Source: Liolophura sinensis (Eukaryota > Mollusca > Polyplacophora > Chitonida > Chitonidae). Taken from it: a DNA stretch of 63,368 bases. Numbering within the stretch: the stretch's first letter is position 1; each line of letters starts with the position of its first letter. Of this stretch, positions 62,082 to 63,368 are shown one piece after another. The notes under the pieces were generated by a model, which made no database searches, was not told where the DNA came from, and saw only the letters and a list, made by a program, of their open reading frames with translations. Where the stretch lies: the NCBI RefSeq assembly GCF_032854445.1, contig NW_027018181.1, positions 1 to 63,368 of the forward strand, read 5' to 3'. Position numbers and translations under genes: made by a program.

Positions 62082-63368
62082 TCTTTGGGCCAAGCCCATT
62101 TAACTCACCCAGCAAATGTCTTACTTCTAAGTCGAAGACAAACTCAATGTCTTTATCTACATGTAGAAAAACCACACCATTTGTATATAAAAAAACACAA
62201 GGTACTTGATACAGTCCGCTGTAAAATGTACAATTGAACACTGACCCACATCAATAAGGTGCCAAAAGATGCGCAATTGGGCCAGGCATCTCCAGCTGTT
62301 GAAAAATTGCAAATTTCCTTGGTTTCCATGGAGTAAGAGCCGTTGATGGGCACGTGATCTTGACATCAATGATTATTCATTTGTGGCTACAGCCAAAAGT
62401 ATTGGTCGGAGAGCAACGTGGTTTGCACCATTCGATTTCTCGTCAAAAAATACGTCGGATTAGCCTCTTACCAGCAGCATTGGAACAGTTTTTTCTACTC
62501 TTGGATTTTTGCCTTGTCTTTTTGCTAACTGAATTCGGCTACATTAACTATGTACAATCGCGACTGGTCATTACTATATTCAACTTTTCATTATAAGTTA
62601 TGTGCCCTTCGGTAGCCCAGACGACGTCAAATCTTTGGGCCAAGCCCATTTAACTCACCCAGCAGTTGTCTTACTTCTAAGTCGAAGACAAACTCAATGT
62701 CTTTATCTACATGTAGAAAAACCACACCATTTGTATATAAAAAAAAACACAAGGTACTTGATACAGTCCGCTGTAAAAAGTACAATTGAACACTGACCCA
62801 CATCAATAAGGTGCCAAAAGATGCGCAATTGGGCCAGGCATCTCCAGCTGTTGAAAAATTGCAAATTTCCTTGGTTTCCATGGAGTAAGACCCGTTGCTG
62901 GGCACGTGATCTTGACATCAATGATTATTCATTTGTGGCTACAGCCAAAAGTATTGGTCGGAGAGCAACGCGGTTTGCACCATTCGATTTCTCGTCAAAA
63001 AATACGTCGGATTAGCCTCTTACCAGCAGCATTGGAACAGTTTTTCTACTCTTGGATTTTTGCCTGGTCTTTTTGCTAACTGAATTCGGCTACATTAACT
63101 ATGTACAATCGCGACTGGTCATTACTATATTCAACTTTTCATTATAAGTTATGTGGCCTTCGGTAGCCCAGACGACGTCAAATCTTTGGGCCAAGCCCAT
63201 TTAACTCACCCAGCAAATGTCTTACTTCTAAGTCGAAGACAAACTCAATGTCTTTATCTACATGTAGAAAAACCACACCATTTGTATATAAAAAAAAACA
63301 CAAGGTACTTGATACAGTCCGCTGTAAAAAGTACAATTGAACACTGACCCACATCAATAAGGTGCCAA
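62082..63368 (+). repeat. Units M114-M116, mixed, cut by window end
   Basis: M114 (62082) has 7 A's, GTAAAATGTAC, GTTGATGGG and GCCTTGTC. M115 (62632) has CAGCAGTTGTC, AGACCCGTTGCT and a 9-A tract, recalling left-side variants. M116 starts at 63183 and stops at 63368 in GGTGCCAA, so only its first 186 bp are present. Confidence 0.88.

Larger units (their letters stand above)
1..63368 (+). repeat. Satellite DNA array, ~550-bp monomer, 116 head-to-tail units
   Basis: The whole window is one tandem array. Each unit can be phased at TCTTTGGGCC, and successive starts are nearly always 550 to 553 bp apart (for example 2248, 2798, 3351, 3901, 4453, 5003, 5555, 6105). There are 115 full or near-full units and one 186-bp partial unit at the end. 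All units have the same orientation, with no inversion, no inserted mobile element and no unique spacer. Divergence is mostly substitutions at a limited set of recurring sites, as expected when unequal crossover and gene conversion homogenise a satellite. The array enters and leaves the window mid-stream. The family is not one I recognise. A centromeric, pericentromeric or subtelomeric location is inferred from size and homogeneity only. Confidence 0.98.

Noticed and set aside
1-63368. CRISPR array or phage-like repeat system
   Set aside because: Repeats are 550 bp, contiguous, without unique spacers or cas genes.
1-63368. Telomeric repeats or an array boundary within the window
   Set aside because: No TTAGGG-like runs, and the satellite fills the window from the first to the last base.

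Overview
This window is a single, uninterrupted tandem array of a roughly 550-bp satellite DNA monomer. I see no gene, RNA gene, transposon, CRISPR array or unique sequence. In a phase that starts at the motif TCTTTGGGCC, there are 116 head-to-tail units (called M1 to M116 here): M1 starts at 1, M5 at 2248, M22 at 11458, M58 at 31269, M102 at 55481, and M116 starts at 63183 and is cut by the window end after 186 bp. All units lie in the same orientation. Most are 550 to 552 bp and differ by a few substitutions. Both window ends lie inside the array, so its true length is greater than 63 kb.

Organism: the array length, monomer size, TATA/A-tract and CpG-transition variants, and lack of ribosome-binding-site-led ORFs all fit a eukaryotic heterochromatic, centromeric or subtelomeric satellite seen in a long-read assembly. 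I do not recognise the monomer family and cannot name the species. A marine-invertebrate-like base composition is only an impression.

Layout: (1) 1-2247, four units full of one-base indels plus a 16-bp duplication. (2) 2248-11059, sixteen well-formed units with mixed variants and little long-range order. (3) 11060-11457, one unit with a 152-bp internal deletion. (4) 11458-14205, mixed units with several small indels. (5) 14206-24109, an ordered block of 18 units (copy A). (6) 24110-31268, mixed units, partly indel-rich. (7) 31269-47228, 29 units (copy B) repeating the variant order of copy A, with three later internal expansions. (8) 47229-55480, dimeric and tetrameric patterns. (9) 55481-62081, three consecutive 2.2-kb higher-order units of four monomers each. 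(10) 62082-63368, mixed units to the end.

The biology here is array evolution rather than gene function. Diagnostic variants allow unequal crossovers, nested duplications and a recombinant junction monomer to be read directly. ORFs of about 64 to 97 codons recur in nearly every unit, but they are by-products of repeat homogeneity: most diagnostic variants change the encoded residue, and the ORFs occur on both strands over the same bases. Four clusters of one-base indels (near 0-2.2, 12.6-14.8, 24.6-26.9 and 36.9-41.4 kb) probably mark weak consensus or assembly joins and should temper claims about the long-range duplication.
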